Assembly (NCBI GenBank): GCA_964538615.1 | Contig: CAZIGK010000039.1 | Span: forward strand, 1 to 16,592 | Reading direction: 5' to 3' | DNA from: CAZIGK01 sp964538615 | GTDB lineage: Bacteria; Pseudomonadota; Alphaproteobacteria; Rickettsiales; RI-342 | DNA length: 16,592 nucleotides | In this document: one piece after another, positions 1 through 7,332 of the stretch | How positions within the stretch are numbered: the stretch's first letter is position 1 | Layout of the letters: each line of letters opens with the position of its first letter | Program-made: the position numbers and the translations under genes | Notes under the pieces: generated by a model | Databases searched by the model: none | What the model was told of the DNA's origin: nothing | What the model saw: only the letters and a program-made list of their open reading frames with translations

Positions 1-270
1 CACTGCGTTCGGCTCAAAGGGTTCGGACTGCTGTCCTCACTTCTTGTCCCTCGCATGGGTCATCAATCCCCGTCATGCCTGCGTAGGCAGGCATCCACGG
101 GAAACTTTCCTTTGGCTCCATTCGGCTTACTAGCCTCATTCCGCGTCGGGGCTAAAGCCCCTCTCACTGCGTTCGCTAAAGGGTTCGGACTGCTGTCCTC
201 ACTTCTTGTCCCATGCACAAATTATTCCTTGGCTACGCTCGGCCTGCTAGCCGCCGTTCTTGTTGCCCTC
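1..270. repeat. Cluster of short hairpin repeats (left edge)
   Basis: This gene-free stretch is built from short repeated modules. A 35-base segment at 16-50 recurs exactly at 178-212, and CACTGCGTTCG occurs at 1-11 and 165-175. Four small hairpins share a loop related to TGCTA: GGAC/GTCC (25-36 and 187-198), GGC/GCC (124-135) and CGGC/GCCG (240-253). Most are followed by a C/T-rich tail ending in TTCTTG or a relative. The 21-base segment at 157-177 is identical to 16541-16561 at the other end of the window, so this is a dispersed genomic repeat family. Reading frames across it have no protein-like character. Confidence 0.8.
75..94. repeat. Perfect 8-bp palindrome of the GTCAT...ATCCA type
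   Basis: ATGCCTGC and GCAGGCAT form a perfect 8-bp stem around a GTAG loop, preceded by GTC and followed by CCA. The hairpin at 16384-16404 has the same layout (GTCAT, stem, ATCCA). Interspersed palindromes of this general form are common between genes in many proteobacteria. A function here, for example transcript ends or mRNA stability, is not shown by the sequence. Confidence 0.7.
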
Positions 271-344
271 CATAAAAAGCCGTTTTATTGCAATGCAAAT
301 AATGGTATGAATCTCCACTATAAAAAACGAAACAGGGACAACCC

Positions 345-851
345 ATGACCACACAACCACCACCGCTGGCGGCATCCGTGCTGCAAACGCTGGAGCGTTT
401 AACCCAACTGATTCACCATATCGCCCTTCTTGATGGAGAAAAGTTGGTACATAAGAACTGGCGGCAGAAACACCGCCAGTCTGACAACCCGCTTACCGGC
501 ACCTGTTACGCTGCTGCACAGGCTTCCTACGAGCTTCTGGGCGGCAAGGAAGCAGGTTGGAAGGCCTGTCTGTTAACCCATGCCACCTGGCCGGAAATGC
601 TTGCCCCCGGCGAGACCCACTGGTACCTGCAACATAACAGTGGCCGGGTCTATGACCCCAGCGCCGGACAATTTCCCGCAGAAACCGCTATCCCCTACCA
701 GCGCGGCAAAGGGGCTGGCTTTTTGGGCGGGATTGTGGCACAACGCTCTCAGTTCCTGATGGATGCCATCCAGAAACAAGACCCCCTCATTGGACAAGCA
801 TTAAGGGAAGCACAACGTCAACCCCACACCGGGATGCAACAGGCAGCGTAA
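345..851 (+). CDS. Hypothetical protein with a Cys-His-Asp triad layout (papain/transglutaminase-like)
   Basis: 168-residue cytoplasmic protein with no signal peptide or membrane segment. The start is supported by AGGGA eight bases upstream. Visible motifs are GTCYAAAQASYELLGG around Cys54, THWYL with His92, and RVYDPSAGQF with Asp104. The order Cys, His-Trp, Asp-Pro is what one sees in small papain/transglutaminase-fold proteins, including phage-type hypothetical proteins with HWxL and DPT/DPS motifs. A cysteine peptidase or transglutaminase-like activity is therefore an inference; no substrate can be named. Its stop codon is only two bases before the LysR start at 854, so the two are probably co-transcribed. 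The C-terminal 40 residues (Gln- and Arg-rich) are not recognisable. Confidence 0.7.
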   Translation: MTTQPPPLAASVLQTLERLTQLIHHIALLDGEKLVHKNWRQKHRQSDNPLTGTCYAAAQASYELLGGKEAGWKACLLTHATWPEMLAPGETHWYLQHNSGRVYDPSAGQFPAETAIPYQRGKGAGFLGGIVAQRSQFLMDAIQKQDPLIGQALREAQRQPHTGMQQAA

Positions 852-853
852 TT

Positions 854-1771
854 ATGGCAATGGACTGGGATAAGCTGCGCATTTTTTACGCCGCAGCACA
901 GGCAGGCAGCTTCACCCGGGCAGGAGAAAATCTCAGCCTCAGTCAGTCTGCTGTCAGCCGTCAGATCAGCGCGCTGGAAGAAGATCTGCATGTGTCCTTG
1001 TTTCATCGCCATGCCCGCGGGTTGGTGATGACCGAACAGGGGGAAACCCTGTACCAGACGGTGAAAGAAATTTTCACCAGCCTTGCCAAGGTCGAAAATC
1101 AACTGACGGATAGCCGGGAACGCCCGAAAGGGCCGTTGCGGGTGACCACCACCGTAGGTCTGGGCACCTTATGGCTGGCACCTATTTTACGTGAATTTGT
1201 GGAAATGTACCCGGAGATTCACTGCACCCTGATTGTGGAAGATAAACTACTGGATCTAAGCATGCGGGAGGCCGATATTGCCATCCGCCTGACCCCCCCA
1301 CGCCAACCGGATCTGGTCTCCCGCTCTCTAATGGTCATCGAGCAGGGCATTTATGCGTCCAAAGATTACCTGCACCGCCGGGGTGCGCCCGCCACACTGG
1401 AAGAGCTGGATCGCCACCACCTCATCGGCTTTGCGGAAGATGCACGCGCTCCTCATGCGCAGGTCAACTGGCTGCTAAAAGCCGGGGGCAGAGAACGCCA
1501 CGCCCGCCAGACCGTCTTTGAAGTCAACTCCCTGGTTGCCATGTTACATGCCGCCAATGCGGGGATGGGTATTGTCTCCCTGCCAACCTTCGTGCTGGAA
1601 ACCATGGAAGGCAGCAACCTGACCCGTATTCTCTCCCATATCGAAGGCCCTAAAATTGAGGCGTATTTTGTCTACGCCGCTGAAATGCGCCACTCCAAAC
1701 GCCTGAAAGTCTTTCGCGACTTTCTTTTGCGCAAAGTCGCAGAAGGTCGCTGGTCACAAGGCCAGCCCTGA
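854..1771 (+). CDS. LysR-family transcriptional regulator
   Basis: 305-residue LysR-type DNA-binding regulator of normal family length. The N-terminal winged helix-turn-helix spans about residues 3-62 (DWDKLRIFYAAAQAGSFTRA, then LSQSAVSRQISALEEDL). The C-terminal effector-binding domain spans about 92-297 and includes the conserved ERPKGPLRVTTTVGLGTLW and LDLSMREADIAIRLTPPRQP segments. This subtype is well conserved in alphaproteobacteria, but I cannot name its inducer or targets. A second in-frame ATG at 860 (MDWDKLRIF) matches the usual family start better, so the true start could be two codons later. It follows the C-H-D protein by two bases. LysR regulators usually sit divergent from a target, and here the partner is upstream on the same strand. 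Confidence 0.95.
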   Translation: MAMDWDKLRIFYAAAQAGSFTRAGENLSLSQSAVSRQISALEEDLHVSLFHRHARGLVMTEQGETLYQTVKEIFTSLAKVENQLTDSRERPKGPLRVTTTVGLGTLWLAPILREFVEMYPEIHCTLIVEDKLLDLSMREADIAIRLTPPRQPDLVSRSLMVIEQGIYASKDYLHRRGAPATLEELDRHHLIGFAEDARAPHAQVNWLLKAGGRERHARQTVFEVNSLVAMLHAANAGMGIVSLPTFVLETMEGSNLTRILSHIEGPKIEAYFVYAAEMRHSKRLKVFRDFLLRKVAEGRWSQGQP

Positions 1772-1852
1772 CTCTGGATGATGCCGCATCTTCACATTGA
1801 ACCGAATGCCCCGGCCACACCGCTGCACACTCAAAGCATAACCGAACCGCAA

Positions 1853-2536
1853 TCAGGTCATCACCACCCGTGTATCCAACGGGTTATCCCCTCCGTATAG
1901 GCGCAAAAACACCTCTACGGTCTCTTTAACATGTGCTGCTATTTCTTCACGGGTCGGTATCGGCTTGATTTTCAGCGCCATTCGCAAATGGTAGCGCCCC
2001 TTCAGCATGGCAAAGAAATAACTGGCAGCGCTGGCCGGGTTCCGTACCTGCAAGGTACCCCGCGTAGTCTGTCGCTGCAAATACTCCTCCAGCAACTCAT
2101 TCATCTTCAGGGGGCCGGTTTCATAGAAAATTTCCGCAAGTTTTGGGCGCCTCTCCGCTTCACTCAGCACCAGTCGGTGTGTGGCCAGCCCCTCCTTACT
2201 GCTAATCATATCCAAAAAACCCATACCGAAGCGAAACAAAACATCTTCCAGACTCAATCGCTCGTCATGCAACATAGCATCCGATGGCCGATGCTTCTGG
2301 CACTGCATCAACACCATATCGCAAAAAAGCGCATCTTTATTAATGAAATGGGAATAGATGGTTTGCTTGGTCACTTTGGCCTCTTTAGCAATCGCATCCA
2401 TCGTGGTATCGGCAAAACCATGCTTCAAAAACAATCGTGTCGCTGCCCGGATAATAGAATCCCGCTTTGTATCGCGCACACTGCGTCTGCCTCTGTTAGA
2501 GGGAGTATTGCCTGCCGTTGACATTAAGTCGTTCAT
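1853..2536 (-). CDS. TetR/AcrR-family transcriptional repressor
   Basis: 227-residue TetR-type regulator. The N-terminal helix-turn-helix domain is clear at residues 21-70: IIRAATRLFLKHGFADTTMD, then IAKEAKVTKQTIYSHFINKD. The all-helical C-terminal domain (about 85-220) resembles the AefR-like type in segments such as LVLSEAERRPKLAEIFYETG, but its ligand is unknown. TetR repressors often control an adjacent divergent gene; the divergent neighbour here is the photolyase at 2811, 274 bases away. A perfect palindrome overlaps the probable -10 of this gene (2587-2605), which suits autorepression. No strong ribosome-binding site is visible; an alternative in-frame start lies at 2524. Confidence 0.93.
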   Translation of the reverse strand: MNDLMSTAGNTPSNRGRRSVRDTKRDSIIRAATRLFLKHGFADTTMDAIAKEAKVTKQTIYSHFINKDALFCDMVLMQCQKHRPSDAMLHDERLSLEDVLFRFGMGFLDMISSKEGLATHRLVLSEAERRPKLAEIFYETGPLKMNELLEEYLQRQTTRGTLQVRNPASAASYFFAMLKGRYHLRMALKIKPIPTREEIAAHVKETVEVFLRLYGGDNPLDTRVVMT

Positions 2537-2586
2537 ATAAAAAGCCCGCTCGATAAAACTATCGTAGGTTGATAATTTGTTTCGTT

Positions 2587-2605
2587 ATTATACAGTTTGC
2601 ACTGT
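2587..2605 (-). promoter_or_regulatory. Candidate tetR promoter -10 with overlapping 14-bp palindrome
   Basis: Read on the minus strand, a perfect TATAAT lies at 2592-2587. It overlaps the end of the perfect palindrome ACAGT-TTGC-ACTGT (2592-2605). A palindrome touching the -10 about 50 bases upstream of a TetR start is a typical autorepression site. No good -35 is seen at the right spacing. Assignment to this regulator is inferred from position only. Confidence 0.45.
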
Positions 2606-2647
2606 GGTGTCGTGGTTACATTGTGTACAGCCCGCTATAAAAAAATG

Positions 2648-2752
2648 ACCATTTTGTAACTCTCACCCCGCAACATTATCGTATAAAATAGACCGCACAG
2701 TATGGTTAAATCATTCATTTATAACCATAATATGCTAAATTAACCATTTTGT
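2648..2752. promoter_or_regulatory. Photolyase upstream region: inverted repeat and duplicated ACCATTTTGT
   Basis: This AT-rich spacer contains the 10-base direct repeat ACCATTTTGT at 2648-2657 and 2743-2752. It also contains an 8-bp inverted repeat, TATGGTTA (2701-2708) and TAACCATA (2722-2729), with a 13-base spacer. The AACCAT element therefore recurs several times within about 100 bases of the photolyase start. The pattern suggests a regulator or promoter region for the photolyase, the TetR gene or both. No known consensus is matched with confidence. Confidence 0.4.
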
Positions 2753-2810
2753 GAAGCACCTAAAAAACATATGTGCTTTTTATTCTCATTCCACGTAGAG
2801 GGGTTTACCC

Positions 2811-4298
2811 ATGGCTTCAACCCACCAGTTCGTATGGCATCGTCTGGATTTACGGTTGCAGGATAACCCTGCCCTACACGCTGCCGCTCTATCCGGAAAG
2901 CCTGTCATACCCATCTATATCTTTGATAACGATGCATTTAGACCCATGGGCGCGGCTAGCCGCTGGTGGTTGCATCACAGCCTGATGCATCTTTCCCAAC
3001 AATACGGCAAGCATTACGGCATGGCGTTACATATCTTCTGCGGCAGCCCGAAAAAAATCATTCCACACATCACCGATGAGTGGAATATATCCTCCGTTTA
3101 CACCAACAAAACGTTTATTCCTCCGCAAGACGCACAGGATAAACACCTGCACGGCCTGTTGCAGCAGCAGTCCATACCGTTGCATAGCTATCAAAGCTAC
3201 CTTCTACACCAGCCTGACCAGTTACAGACCCAATCCGGCACCGCGTTTCGGGTATTCACTCCCTTCTGGAAACAGTTGCGCCAACAACCTATGCGTTCTG
3301 TACTCCCCATCCCCCCTTCTCTGCCGCTGGCAGATTCACTCCCCACACCGCCTGCCTCAACGGGCTGGCTTGGCACGGGGGAAGACGCCATCCACGCCCT
3401 GCGTCTCCTCCCCTCTATTCCATGGGATGGCGCATTCTATGACCACTGGCAACCGGGGGAAGCTGCGGCTCACCAACGTCTCCATTCCTTTATCGCACAG
3501 GGGCTTTGTGGCTATGCCAGCTTACGCAACCGACCCGATCTCTCCACCAGCACTTCCCGGCTCTCTCCCCACCTGCATTTTGGGGAAATCACCCCCGCAC
3601 ACATCTGGCAGCATGTGCAGGAGCATCTGGCACCGCAAGGGGGGTTGAATAAAGACGCAGAATCCTTCCTGTCGGAAATTGCCTGGCGAGAGTTCTCCTT
3701 CCACTTGCTGCAACAGTTTCCCACCTTGGCGCAAGACCCCCTACGAACCGAATTCAACCACTACCCATGGCGTGATGACCCTGACCATCTATCGGCATGG
3801 CAAAAAGGTCAAACCGGCTACCCTCTGGTGGATGCTGGCATGCGGGAACTCTGGCACACCGGCTGGATGCACAACCGTGTCCGTATGGTGGTGGCCTCGT
3901 TTCTAATCAAACATTTGCGCCTACCCTGGCAGTTAGGGGAACAGTGGTTCTGGGATACGCTGCTGGATGCCGATGCCGCCAGCAATGCGGCTTCGTGGCA
4001 GTGGGTGGCAGGGTGCGGAGCAGACGCCGCCCCCTATTTTCGCATCTTCAATCCCATCAGTCAGGGAGAAACATTTGACCCGAATGCGGACTATATCCGC
4101 CGTTGGGTGCCGGAACTTCGTACCCTGCCCAACACCATCATCCATGCGCCATGGCAAGCCAGCCCGCTGGAGCTACAAAGCCATGGCATCAGACTGGGAA
4201 AAGACTACCCCTACCCCATCGTGGATCATCCTGCGGCGCGTCAGGCTGCCCTTGCCGGCTATGAACAGGTGAAAGCGATGCGGGCAAACACCCCCTGA
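2811..4298 (+). CDS. phrB: Deoxyribodipyrimidine photolyase (class I cryptochrome/photolyase family)
   Basis: 495-residue photolyase that uses blue light and FADH- to split UV-induced cyclobutane pyrimidine dimers in DNA. The N-terminal Rossmann-like antenna domain opens with FVWHRLDLRLQDNPALHAA and reaches VIPIYIFD, about residues 5-140. The C-terminal FAD-binding helical domain (about 275-480) contains WREFSFHLLQQFP, GYPLVDAGMRELWHTGWMHN, and ASWQWVAGCGADAAPYFRIF with the W396-Q397-W398 pair, followed by the NPISQGETFDP segment. These are hallmarks of class I CPD photolyases and match E. coli PhrB in order and spacing. The antenna cofactor (folate or deazaflavin) cannot be decided. A GAGG-containing stretch precedes the ATG. 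A cryptochrome-like variant is less likely because repair-type motifs are intact. Confidence 0.95.
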   Translation: MASTHQFVWHRLDLRLQDNPALHAAALSGKPVIPIYIFDNDAFRPMGAASRWWLHHSLMHLSQQYGKHYGMALHIFCGSPKKIIPHITDEWNISSVYTNKTFIPPQDAQDKHLHGLLQQQSIPLHSYQSYLLHQPDQLQTQSGTAFRVFTPFWKQLRQQPMRSVLPIPPSLPLADSLPTPPASTGWLGTGEDAIHALRLLPSIPWDGAFYDHWQPGEAAAHQRLHSFIAQGLCGYASLRNRPDLSTSTSRLSPHLHFGEITPAHIWQHVQEHLAPQGGLNKDAESFLSEIAWREFSFHLLQQFPTLAQDPLRTEFNHYPWRDDPDHLSAWQKGQTGYPLVDAGMRELWHTGWMHNRVRMVVASFLIKHLRLPWQLGEQWFWDTLLDADAASNAASWQWVAGCGADAAPYFRIFNPISQGETFDPNADYIRRWVPELRTLPNTIIHAPWQASPLELQSHGIRLGKDYPYPIVDHPAARQAALAGYEQVKAMRANTP

Positions 4299-4338
4299 CC
4301 GTCTCTGCACATACAACCTCCTCTATCGCAACAACCAC

Positions 4339-4356
4339 CCCCCTTTACAGCGGGGG
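4339..4356. terminator. Possible bidirectional terminator hairpin
   Basis: CCCCC (4339-4343) pairs with GGGGG (4352-4356) around an 8-base loop, between the convergent photolyase and the small secreted-protein gene. There is no T-tract on either side, so intrinsic termination is only suggested by the location. Confidence 0.3.
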
Positions 4357-4380
4357 CTAAACGTCTCGTAACGACATCAT

Positions 4381-4650
4381 CTACTTCACGGTAACACCGG
4401 GCTGTATCCGCGCATCCTTACCCTTGCGCTCCAGCTTTTTCTGATATTGCTCCCGCACTTTGGTCGGACATTCCCGCCATGCTTTTTGATCTTTGCCAGC
4501 CTTGGCACGACACGCCTCGGTCTGAATTCGCATATTATTTTCCGTCATTTTTTTCTGGCTGCCAGTATTAAACCGATCCCCCGTAAAGGCCTCCGCCCCT
4601 CCGGCCATCAACAGCAAACCACAAACCACGACCCATACAGCATTACGCAT
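4381..4650 (-). CDS. Small secreted protein of unknown function
   Basis: 89-residue protein with a clear Sec signal peptide (hydrophobic WVVVCGLLLMAG core, likely cleavage after Ala-Glu-Ala21). The mature part is about 68 residues, highly charged and Lys/Arg/Gln-rich, with two cysteines (Cys47 and Cys61) that could form a disulfide in the periplasm. The pattern CRAK.GKD..AWREC is loosely reminiscent of PsiF-type periplasmic repeats but is too short and divergent for assignment. The start is well supported: GGAGGA sits about seven bases upstream of the ATG. It is convergent with the photolyase and appears to be monocistronic. I do not recognise the family. Confidence 0.7.
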   Translation of the reverse strand: MRNAVWVVVCGLLLMAGGAEAFTGDRFNTGSQKKMTENNMRIQTEACRAKAGKDQKAWRECPTKVREQYQKKLERKGKDARIQPGVTVK

Positions 4651-4915
4651 CTGTTATCCTCCATCTCACCTGCGCCACGACGACAACCAGACGACCATCA
4701 GATGGACACCAGCCCCCACAGCCTCAAGACTGCCTGCTCGCACTACCCGCCATCGCCCATATTGACACAGCCATATTATCGGGTTTTCTCTCCCATGTCG
4801 AACCACAGGTTCACATTTTCTCCACCCCAAAGCATTCTTGCTCTGTCTCTGCCACAATCAACGGAAAAAAGGTCACCCACAAAGGCACTAAACCACTTTC
4901 GTCTCTATTCCGAAG
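4651..4915. other. Gene-free spacer upstream of the small secreted-protein gene
   Basis: No credible coding region is seen. The 5' part must hold the promoter of the minus-strand secreted-protein gene. The rest is C/A-rich sequence leading to the tRNA 3' fragment. A long plus-strand frame here has proline/serine-rich random-looking content and runs into antisense tRNA sequence, so it is not annotated. Confidence 0.6.
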
Positions 4916-4960
4916 TGGTGCTCAGGGACGGAATCGAACCGCCGACACAGGGATTTTCAG
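4916..4960 (-). pseudogene. 3' half of a disrupted tRNA-Phe-like gene
   Basis: Read on the minus strand, this is a tRNA 3' half. It contains the end of the anticodon loop (CTGAAAA, with GAA as anticodon), the 3' anticodon strand TCCCT, variable GTGTC, T stem GGCGG/CCGTC with loop TTCGATT, acceptor 3' strand CCTGAGC (4926-4920), discriminator A, and an encoded CCA (4918-4916). Homology to the intact tRNA-Phe at 7229-7304 stops just past the anticodon loop at 4960. No 5' half with a matching acceptor follows. The acceptor strand instead matches the 5' fragment at 7468-7474, so the two are most simply halves of one split gene. Confidence 0.8.
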
Positions 4961-5056
4961 TCTTTGCGCTGGGGGGTGATGGCGCTTGAAACCCTCAGAA
5001 ATCCTGAGTTTTTATTATTGAGCCACACCCAAAACGGCGGGATTTTTCCTCGCGCT

Positions 5057-5076
5057 GCTGTACCGATGCTGTGCCG
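5057..5076 (+). repeat. Paired GCTGTACCG-type repeats, left end
   Basis: GCTGTACCG (5057-5065) and GCTGTGCCG (5068-5076) form a direct pair with an 11-base period. The same pair with the same period and orientation is found at 7333-7352, just inside the other end of the insert. The pair layout resembles arm-type sites bound by the N-terminal domain of tyrosine integrases. That role is inferred. Confidence 0.65.
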
Positions 5077-5151
5077 TAAGATACTTGGAGTATCTGTTAT
5101 GCCATATTGATTTGCTTATCAATATTGCTCTTACCTAGGCACCGCCAGCAC

Positions 5152-6975
5152 TTAAGGTTGAGGTTCGTGAAGTGTTTTTACCCGTGCCAGAACTTGACGA
5201 GCGACGGTTTGTGTCTGCTCCCTTAGTTCTGGTACGGCGGTACACTCCAGAAGCTCGCCAACCATTAGCGTGCCAACAGGAAAGAGTGAATCTTCTGCCT
5301 TGCCTTTTGCCGTGCCTGATTCCGTCACTTCGATGCCAGCGCGAAGCAGCCCGACCGTAATCAACTCGCGGTCACGCAAACGCTTGAGCAGTGCGTGGTC
5401 GCTCGCGGCAATATCATATTCGGGACCGGTGCAGTTCAGCACCAATGTGGGGCGAATCGTCTCCACGCGGTTGGTGCTGCGTTTGCGATATGCCACGGTG
5501 ATCCCGTCTTTATCGGAGCCGATATAGTAAATCTTCCCCGCGATAATTCTCAAGGTGCCGTTTTGCTCCAGCGAGCGGATTTCATTGTGGATTTCAGAAG
5601 CCATGCGGTGACGGTGTACATTCCAGAATGTCGAAAGCCTACTCAGGAATTTGCGTTTTTCACGCACATCTAATTGCTTCCACAGTGTTTGTGTTACAGG
5701 TCGCAGCGAATCCACCACGCTTTGCCAACTATACCCCTCGTTTTCGGCTTTGCTCACTTCCTGCTTCAGGCGTGCTAGAAGCCCCACGGCGGTGCGTGGT
5801 GCATATTGCGGGCTATGCACCCATTCCCACGCAGGATATGCTTTGCTGTGGACATGCACATTCGGAATCGTCCCCTTGCGTGAAATCGCTGTGATTCGCC
5901 CTTTATAGCCTCTGGCCTTTAATGTAAGCACCGTATCCACCATCGTGAGCCCTGTGCCTACGATCACGATTTCACTGTCTGCCGAGAGTTCACTCACGCG
6001 ACTTGGAAAAATATGGTCAGGTGCCGTGTTCCACACATCATCCACATATCCGTCTTTGCCAGCAACCAATCCCGTTTGAAATCCGTGAGAGCGCGGGGGA
6101 AGATTTCCCGTGGCAAGTACCACTGCATCCACCATCAGTTCATGCGGTTTTCCCGCCTCATGATAGTAGAGCGTCAGTTGCTGCGTATCAGGATTGTGCA
6201 TGTGCGCATCCGCAACCGATGCGGCATGTATATTCACGATGATCTGCTTAGCCCGTGCTTCTTCCAAAGATTCCTGCACGATATGCTTGATATAGGCACT
6301 GTAAACGATGCGTGGCACATAGGAATCGCCCGTAACTTCATGGTCAGGCCATAGATCAGCAAGGGCGGTCTTTCCAGCATCCGACCCTAACCACTCATAA
6401 AAATGTTCAGGTTTGCCTCCAAATGCTCCCATACGGTCAGCGCGAACATTGAGCAGGTGGATCGCGTCCTTTGTCCCATAGGCTACGCCTTCACCCAGCG
6501 CGTGTGGCTCAAACCATTCGATAATCAATGCACCTTCCGCCGCTTTAATCATATTCGCCAGCACCAGTGCGCCGCTGAAGCCTCCGCCGATGATGGCCAC
6601 GCGAACATCTCCTGATTTAGAGTAAATACGGATGGGCTGGTCAAACTCTCGGTCAATTTCTTCCCGCCGCTTCTTGGGTATGCGGGTTTTCATGATGCGA
6701 TAAAGCTGTTCGGTGTGGTTGCTGGCTGTACGCGTGCAGAGAAACGGAAACAGGCCGTGAACCATGATCGCGCTACTAACAAAGGCAAATCGGCCTGACA
6801 TTTTTGCCGTGAACCATAAATGTTCAAGATAGGTTTCACCCGCACTTTCAGGATGCTCGGTAAACGCCCGCTCCACATCATCCCGCAGTTTCTTGGCACG
6901 CTCTTTATGACGGTCTTGCAAGAGCCAAGACTTCAACCGCCCCAAAGACATTCGTTCATTACTGTTTTCAACCAT
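5152..6975 (-). CDS. DUF6356-like membrane segment fused to an FAD/NAD(P)-binding oxidoreductase
   Basis: 607-residue protein with two parts. Residues about 36-100 (FTEHPESAGETYLEHLWFTA onward, hydrophobic SGRFAFVSSAIMVHGLFPFL, then CTRTAS) resemble the short alphaproteobacterial DUF6356 proteins and give one probable membrane helix. Residues about 124-600 form an FAD-NAD(P)-binding module of the NAD_binding_9 type. It has the dinucleotide motif AIIGGGFSGA (G130-G135), GEGVAYGTKDAIHLLNVRAD, VVLATGNLPP, a second Rossmann motif EIVIVGTGLTMVD and a late VLNCTGPEYD. A flavin-dependent, membrane-tethered oxidoreductase or monooxygenase-like enzyme is likely; the substrate is unknown. It is the only protein gene between the split tRNA halves. 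The ribosome-binding site is weak. Confidence 0.85.
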   Translation of the reverse strand: MVENSNERMSLGRLKSWLLQDRHKERAKKLRDDVERAFTEHPESAGETYLEHLWFTAKMSGRFAFVSSAIMVHGLFPFLCTRTASNHTEQLYRIMKTRIPKKRREEIDREFDQPIRIYSKSGDVRVAIIGGGFSGALVLANMIKAAEGALIIEWFEPHALGEGVAYGTKDAIHLLNVRADRMGAFGGKPEHFYEWLGSDAGKTALADLWPDHEVTGDSYVPRIVYSAYIKHIVQESLEEARAKQIIVNIHAASVADAHMHNPDTQQLTLYYHEAGKPHELMVDAVVLATGNLPPRSHGFQTGLVAGKDGYVDDVWNTAPDHIFPSRVSELSADSEIVIVGTGLTMVDTVLTLKARGYKGRITAISRKGTIPNVHVHSKAYPAWEWVHSPQYAPRTAVGLLARLKQEVSKAENEGYSWQSVVDSLRPVTQTLWKQLDVREKRKFLSRLSTFWNVHRHRMASEIHNEIRSLEQNGTLRIIAGKIYYIGSDKDGITVAYRKRSTNRVETIRPTLVLNCTGPEYDIAASDHALLKRLRDRELITVGLLRAGIEVTESGTAKGKAEDSLFPVGTLMVGELLECTAVPELREQTQTVARQVLARVKTLHEPQP

Positions 6976-7001
6976 AAGCGCTCTGTTATGTTTAGTGTAT
7001 T

Positions 7002-7031
7002 ATGATATAGTCTGATTAGCGTTCATTTCAA
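7002..7031 (-). promoter_or_regulatory. Possible promoter of the FAD oxidoreductase gene
   Basis: On the minus strand, TTGAAA (7031-7026) and TATCAT (7007-7002) are separated by 18 bases, with the -10 about 27 bases upstream of the ATG. Both hexamers are near consensus, but the region is AT-rich, so chance matches are possible. Confidence 0.35.
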
Positions 7032-7085
7032 AATGATATCTCCCATGTATTTAACAAAAGTGGCTTCATGTTTGGCAAAAAATCT

Positions 7086-7175
7086 GCTGTACCGAACAAG
7101 TCTAAAAACCATTGTGCTGCAATGGATTGGAAGATTCATGCACCGTTCTTGCTGTACCGAGATTTTGGTACAGCA
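7086..7175. repeat. Internal GCTGTACCG copies and hairpins downstream of tRNA-Phe
   Basis: Single GCTGTACCG copies lie at 7086-7094 and 7151-7159. The second forms a 9-bp inverted repeat with GGTACAGCA at 7167-7175 (TGCTGTACC, 8-base spacer). A separate 6-bp hairpin, CCATTG/CAATGG, lies at 7109-7125. These lie 3' of the minus-strand tRNA and could end its transcript or serve as protein-binding sites. No T-tract is present on either strand. Confidence 0.55.
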
Positions 7176-7228
7176 GAAAATCCTGCTTAGACCGTATCGA
7201 ATTTTTCTAGATTTTCTGCGGGGAAGAG

Positions 7229-7304
7229 TGGTGCCCGGAGCCGGAATCGAACCAGCGACACAGGGATTTTCAATCCCTTGCTCTACCAACTGAGCTATCC
7301 GGGC
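7229..7304 (-). tRNA. tRNA-Phe (anticodon GAA)
   Basis: A complete 76-nt tRNA including encoded CCA. From its 5' end: acceptor GCCCGGA, D arm TA-GCTC...GAGC, anticodon stem AGGGA/TCCCT around loop TTGAAAA (anticodon GAA), variable GTGTC, T arm GCTGG-TTCGATT-CCGGC, acceptor TCCGGGC, A, CCA. All four stems pair. The loop has A36-A37-A38, the recognition signature of MiaA, which is encoded at 11807. It sits inside the putative element, 129 bases from a broken tRNA-Phe 5' half whose acceptor stem is different. It may have replaced the gene that was disrupted. Confidence 0.97.
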
Positions 7305-7332
7305 ACATCGAAATGTGCTCTTTTGTGCGTTT

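Noticed and set aside
55..348. 97-codon frame in the left repeat cluster
   Set aside because: It is composed of the hairpin repeats themselves, and its composition does not resemble a protein. It runs into the start of the gene at 345.
1931..2521. 196-codon plus-strand frame opposite the TetR gene
   Set aside because: It is the shadow of a clear TetR regulator with an intact helix-turn-helix; its own translation has no recognisable domain.
4447..4989. 180-codon plus-strand frame across the tRNA 3' fragment
   Set aside because: Its end, DGIEPPTQGFSV, is the antisense translation of tRNA sequence, a known source of spurious proteins. The rest is Pro/Ser/His-rich and overlaps the small secreted-protein gene on the other strand.
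4986..5010. Possible hairpin CTCAG/CTGAG followed by TTTTT
   Set aside because: The stem is only five base pairs with two mismatches before the outer A/T pairs. No gene ends nearby on the plus strand, so it was not annotated as a terminator.
7033..7293. 86-codon plus-strand frame over tRNA-Phe
   Set aside because: It ends with GIEPATQGFSIPCSTN, again antisense tRNA translation. The minus-strand frame at 7023-7409 is equally an artefact of the tRNA.
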